Source: Chaetoderma sp. LZ-2023a
Lineage: Eukaryota; Mollusca; Caudofoveata; Chaetodermatida; Chaetodermatidae
Assembly (NCBI GenBank): GCA_034401795.1
Contig: CM067372.1
Coordinates: forward strand, 38,630,861 to 38,694,860
DNA: 64,000 nucleotides
Reading direction: 5' to 3'
Made by a program: the position numbers and the translations under genes. Under the pieces are notes generated by a model that ran no database searches, was not told the DNA's origin, and worked only from the letters and a program-made list of their open reading frames with translations. Positions 12,801 through 18,800 of the stretch are shown piece after piece; the stretch's first letter is position 1; each line of letters starts with the position of its first letter.

Positions 12801-15800
12801 TTCTAGAGCTTTAGCTTCTCCTTCCTCTCTGAGGATCGTGGATGCTTCTGTTTCGCTAGATTCAGACATCTGTCCTCCTCCTTCTTCTTCTTCTTCTTCT
12901 CCGTCTCACCTTTCTGTCAAGGCTACTCAAAGATCAGTCAGGGCCAGGGATCTGAAGAGGTTCTATCACGAGAGGGCCTCGCCAGATGACTGGTCTAGGG
13001 CTCATCAATGGATAGCTTCGTCTCTATCTCTTCCTCTTCAGGATGAATTTTCGCTTGATCCTCCGTCGTTTGGTTCTGCGCTGTCATCTTCAGTCTCTTC
13101 AGCTAATGTTCCTTCTGTTCTTCCGGTAGATAACTTGGTAGTAGACATGTTAGATTTTTACATTAACGATGTCCAACTGAAAGATTTTTCTCTTACTCCC
13201 AAGGTAGATGCTCCAGTTCAGATTCCGAAAGAGGATTACATTAGATTGGCTTCTACTCAATCTCTTAATGGTCCGACATGGGATGTTCTTTCATCGCATC
13301 TGAAGGAAGCGGCTAAGGTAGAATCTTCATCAGACCTTTTTAGATGGGAGTCTGTCTGTCGGGCTCAGTTGATGTCAGCAAACTTTTTGGCCCTTCTTTC
13401 AGAGGCTATGCTCAAAACTCACGAGAAAGGGGGTCAGGTTCCTCCGGAGATATTTCGTTCGTTAGTTGACCTGTCAAGAGGTTCGTTGAATTCAGTTTGC
13501 CGTTCACTAGGTTTCATCACCTCTAAGAGAAGGTCAAGGAAGCTTGCTGAGGTGAATATTTCTGATTCCCTCAGGAGTAACCTGATATCTGCTCCGCCTT
13601 TCGGATCAGATATTTTCGGTCAGGATTCTACATCGATCTTTAGGGCGGAGTCTGATCGTCTCAGATCAGATAAGGATCTGCGGGATCAGATTTCGGTTTT
13701 GAGGCCGTCAGTTAAAAGGGACTCTTCTGCGGTGAAGAGTCCCTCCTCCTCTCCCAGGAGGAAGAGTCTTAGGCCGGATGAATATGGGGCTTATCCGTCA
13801 AGGGTGTTTACGAACTCTAATCGGTCCTCTCCTTCCCATTCCAGATCTGCGGAGGAGGATCGTTTTAAATCCATTTCATCTCATAGACCTAGAGCCCAGG
13901 TTCGTCAAGCCCCTCCTCAGGCGAGAAGGGGTCAATTTTTCTCTCGAGGTTACAGGTCTAGTTCTAGAGGACGCTCCTCTAGAGGTTTTCAACCTAGACG
14001 GGTTTGAAGGGGTGGCCTCAGCCCGGGCAGGCCTTTCCCAATCTCATTTACCAGTCCTTCCTCCTCTTCTACAACTTTTGGATCTATCGGTGCAATCCCT
14101 TCTTCCCAGCATGCCAGTAGGAGGGCGCTTGTCTCTGTTCTGGGAGACATGGAAAGCCCTTGCTCAGGACTCCTGGCTGTTAGATCAAATCCGCTGGGGT
14201 TATGCTCCGTCTTGGATAGAACTGCCTCCTCCTCTGTCTTACCAGCCCAAATGGACTCCAGTTCCATCCAATCTGGAGAAGTTGGTAGCCTTGGAAGACG
14301 AATTGGAGTCAATGTGGTTGAAGAAGGCTATAGAAGAGGTTCCATGTTGGAGAGTAGACCCGGGATTCTACTCAACTCTATTTCTAGTCCCCAAGAAATC
14401 AGGTGGATGGCGTCCAATCATCAATCTGAGGAGATTAAATCTGCATATATCCACCCCAAAATTCAAGATGGAGACGGTATCTCAGATTATCGCCGGTCTG
14501 AGTCCAGGCATGTGGACAGCGTCCATAGATCTCAAGGACGCCTATTTTCACATTCTCATCCACCCTCCATTCAGAAAATTCATGAGATTCGCGTTCAAGG
14601 GGAGGGTATGGCAATTCAGAGTCATGCCGTTCGGCTTGACCACGGCCCCTTTCTTCTTCACCCGCCTAGTGTCAGCAGTGGCAGGTTTTCTGCACAGTCG
14701 TTCTATTCCCCTTCACGTTTACATAGACGACTGGTTGCTAAAAGCAGAATCTGCCTCAATTCTGGCAAGCATCATTCCAGAGGTCTGCAGTCTGGCTTCC
14801 AGTCTAGGATGGGTTTTAAATCTAGAAAAATCATCTTTGGTCCCGTCTCAGGTTTTCACCCACCTAGGTGTGGCTTTCGACCTTGGTCAAGGCTTAGTCT
14901 TCCCTTCAGAGGTAAGAGTAGAAGCAATCCTAGTAGCCATGGAAATTCTGGCTTCCTCTGCCGTGGTCAGAGCAATATTCTTTCTCCGGGTGATAGGCTT
15001 GATGGTCAGCGTCGAGAACATCATTCCGTGGGCGGCGCTGATGAGGAGACCTTTCCAAATGTATCTAATGTCCCTGTGGAAACAGTCGACCCATTCAGTG
15101 TACCATCAGATCCCGGTCAGAGATCATTTGAGGCCCCATCTAGATTTTTGGAAGGATCGCTCTCTGCTGATGATGGGTGTTCCTCTGGTCAAGTCTTCTC
15201 CTCAGGCGGTCATTTTTACAGATGCTTCCCAGGAGGGATGGGGAGCAGTCTGGGGTTCCCTTTCGGTCTCAGGCCTGTGGTCCCGAGAGGAGTCGTCAGC
15301 CCACATCAACATTCTGGAATTGTGGGCTGTCAAGAAGACTCTCCTTGCCTGGTCGGATCAAGTGCAGGGCCTCAAGATCTCGATTCGATCAGACAATTCC
15401 ACAGTAGTCTTGTATATCAACAAGCAGGGAGGCACGAAGTCGTCTCGCCTGTGTTTGGAGGTGTGGAATCTCCTCATGTGGTGTCGTATGAAGCAGATTT
15501 TCCTGGTGTCCTCCCATGTACCAGGATGTCTGAATTTTCTGGCGGATCAGTTGTCTCGCCCTTCCAAATTCGCCCACACAGAGTGGCAGTTAAAGAGGTC
15601 GGTTGTCAAAGCGATCTTCAACCTCCTGGATCGTCCCCATGTAGACCTGTTCGCGACCTCTCTGAATGCCCAGATCTCCTCTTTCATGTCTCCTTTTCCG
15701 GACGATCAGGCGTTGGCGGTGGACACCCTGGCTCAGTCCTGGACAGGAATCTTCGCGTATGCGTTCCCTCCGACTATCCTGCTTCCCCTGGTTCTGAAGA

Positions 15801-18800
15801 AAGTCAAGGATCAAGTATGCGAGATTTTGTTGATAGCTCCATTTTGGCCAAAAAGGATCTGGTTCGTAGACCTTCTCGATCTTCTAGTAGACTTCCCACG
15901 TCTGCTGCCAGTGTCCCCAGATCTGTTATCCCAAGTAAGGGGAAGGTGCCTTCATCCAAACCCAGGAATCTTCAGTCTGTGTGTTTGGAGAATATCGAGT
16001 GCTCGGTCACTGAGAATAAATTTTCTGCAAGGTCTCAGGAAATTATTAATTCGGCCAGGAGGGAGTCGACCCGAAGAGTTTACAAGGGTCGACTTAAGAT
16101 ATTCGGAGAATGGTGCTCAAATCATGATCTCGTGCCCGATTCTGTTTCTATATCCCAAGTGTTAGACTTTTTATCTTATCTGTTCGATTCCCTTCATCTG
16201 ACTGCTAACACGGTTAGAGGATATAGATTTTCCTTAGCATCTTCTCTTCCTTGTTTGTTAAATGCAGATGTTAAGGATACTAAGGTGCTGAATGGGTTCA
16301 TCAGAGGTTTAGGTAATATTCGGCCTCCTATTGCTAAACCGTTACCTTCCTGGAACTTGGCGCTGATTCTTCAGGTTTTGGCAGGGCATCATTTTGAACC
16401 TATCGCCTCGATTAGCTTAAAGCTTTTAACTTTTAAGGCGGTTTTTCTAGTAGCGGCTGCTTCTGCTAGAAGACGATCTGAGATCCATGCATTTTCCGCT
16501 GAAAAGGATAGATTTATTGAAGCTGGGGACGGTTTGGTATTATATCCTAGAAGGGATTTTTTGTCAAAAACGCAATCAAACCGTTATCCAGCTAAGCCGA
16601 TTATTTTAAATTCTTTATCTTCGTTTTCTCCGTCTGACAGATTTTGGTGTCCAGTCAGAGCTCTTAAGGCTTATAAGCGTCGTACCGATTTTAAAAGATC
16701 CGATCCGTCTCATTTATGGGTTCCCTACGCGGAAGGGGTAGCCAGACCGGTCTCTAAAGCTTCCATCGCTAGATGGATTTGTGACACCATTCAACTATGC
16801 TACGAGATTGCTTCTCCTGAGCAAGTCAATCTCTCTCACATTAAGGCTCATGATGTTAGAGGGATGGCTACCTCTTTTGCTTTGTTTGCTGGCTCTTCTG
16901 TAGACGAAGTTATGCAAGTTGCAGGATGGAAATCTGAGTCTACTTTTACCTCTTTTTATTTGAAAGACCAGAGCGCAGCGGCATCTTTCTTTAGGAACAT
17001 TACTATTTTAACCAAGAAGGCTGAAGACCATTTACCAAGCACATCCCACCATTTTCGTTAGGACTGTGCGTCTGCGGAGAATGGTGAGAGTTATTCCTTG
17101 GTTGTTGGTTTAAATCTTTATGTTTAAAGTTTTATTTGGTTGTTAATCACTGTGTGATTGATTAGGATGCACCATTATGTTATGTTATTAACATTTGTTT
17201 ATGTTTGGTTTGATTTTTATCCTTGCTTATGGATTCTCAAATCACCTCCCACCAAAGTTTCGTAGTGGGGCACTGACCAAATCTACGGGTTTAGCAAGTA
17301 GTGATTGAACGGTAATGGATGTTTTTGTGGTGTAATAACAACCCCCAACAGACCCCCCTTTAGTGGGTTGGTCTGTAGTTTTATTAACCACTATAAAAAC
17401 ATACTTACCGTTCAATCACTACGACCCGGCCTCAGCCACCCCGCTGGGTATTGATTTGAGAATCTAGGCTGGATGTACAGCACTTAAATTTAGAAAAGTG
17501 CTTCAGTTTTCACAAGTGGGACCTACTGCGCATGCGCGAGCGTGCTTAGTGACAAGCGTCACCAAGGAGTGAGTATAGACTGGTGCCAGTCTATTGTAAG
17601 GCTAATGCAGGGGGTCCCTCTACCAGAAGCCTGGTGGAGGGTCTACATGGTGATGGTATAGGCATTAGGGAGTGTATAGGCAAGAATAAAAACTTTATTC
17701 TGATAGCTAAATGCAGATATTTGATTTAGCAAGTAGTGATTGAACGGTAAGTATGTTTTTATAGTGGTTAATAAAACTACAGACCAACCCACTAAAGGGG
17801 GGTCTGTTGGGGGTTTTGAGAAATGTCCGTTTGCAGACCAAGAGAAGATTTTCGAAAACATAGCATTGGAATGACTGGCTCAGTAATAAAGCCAGTCATT
17901 CCAGTAGTAAGTTTTCTAAAATATTCTTGCTCTGCAAATGGAAATTTTTTTTCCCAGGTCAAAGGGTCAAATATCTATGTCACAGTATTACTAAGCAATA
18001 ATTGTGGAGTGCAAGAAGGTAGAATCACTAGATTTTGCTCAGCCCATCATATTGCTATTGTTTAGAATAAATATCTATGTCAAGGGGAGGGGACCCCTGG
18101 TAAATGCATTGGCAAAGTAAGGCATAGAGTCATCAGTAGACTCCCCCCCCCCCATCAGTAGACTCCCCCCCCCCCCCCCATCCTGTCACTTTTCACCAAT
18201 ATCAATCATGAGCGACCATACAGGGAAGCTGTTGAATATTCTGACTGATTTGACTGGGAACTGTTGCTGCAGTAAACCACTAGTCCAACTCCTGAATCCA
18301 TTTCCTCACTCAATCAGGCTGATGCCATAATCATGACATCATGAATGACTCGATATAGACCGTCTTTACCTCTTAACAGTCCGACATGTTAGACGAATCA
18401 TATGTCTTTACCATTTAATAAACATTCTGTTGAATATTTGGAAACTAATTTAACTGGACGCGGCATCAACAGCGTCCACTCAAATTAGTTTCAAAATATT
18501 TAACAGCTTGCTTGGATAGTTTTCGGGAAATGAATAGTCAGGTTTTTCAGAGATCAATTCATCCCAACACGGACAAGGTGTGGGTGGAGCTTAGATAAAG
18601 ATGGGCAGGGCATAGCTAAAACTGGAATGGTCCATTACTTTCATAATATTCAACAGAATGTTTCATATATTTATTTGCTAGCTTCTCTATGGTGATGAGA
18701 ATGCTATAACGGGGGTACTGATGTCAGTTTAATTTCATATATTATATTTTATTATGACTATCCAAATGTTTAATAACCGTGGTGTTGTACTTTCAGTATT

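Larger units (their letters stand above)
9917..17815 (+). mobile_element. DIRS-type tyrosine-recombinase retrotransposon, apparently intact
   Basis: About 7.9 kb in the last BMPR1 intron, same strand as the gene. It has 258-bp inverted terminal repeats (9945-10202, 17493-17750) and an internal complementary region (17290-17422) that pairs with both outer ends and so fixes the termini. The reading frames are Gag-like (10663-14007), RT/RNase H/methylase-like (13778-16165) and tyrosine recombinase (YR, frame closing at 17061). Both ends carry GGTT and there is no target duplication, as expected for YR-mediated integration. The two inverted repeats differ by one base by eye, so the insertion is recent. 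DIRS-like rather than Ngaro-like because the repeats are inverted and a methylase-like domain is present. Confidence 0.92.

Noticed and set aside
9917-17815. Ngaro-type or LTR retrotransposon
   Set aside because: Terminal repeats are inverted, not direct or split direct; an internal complementary region and a tyrosine recombinase are present, and there is no protease or DDE integrase.
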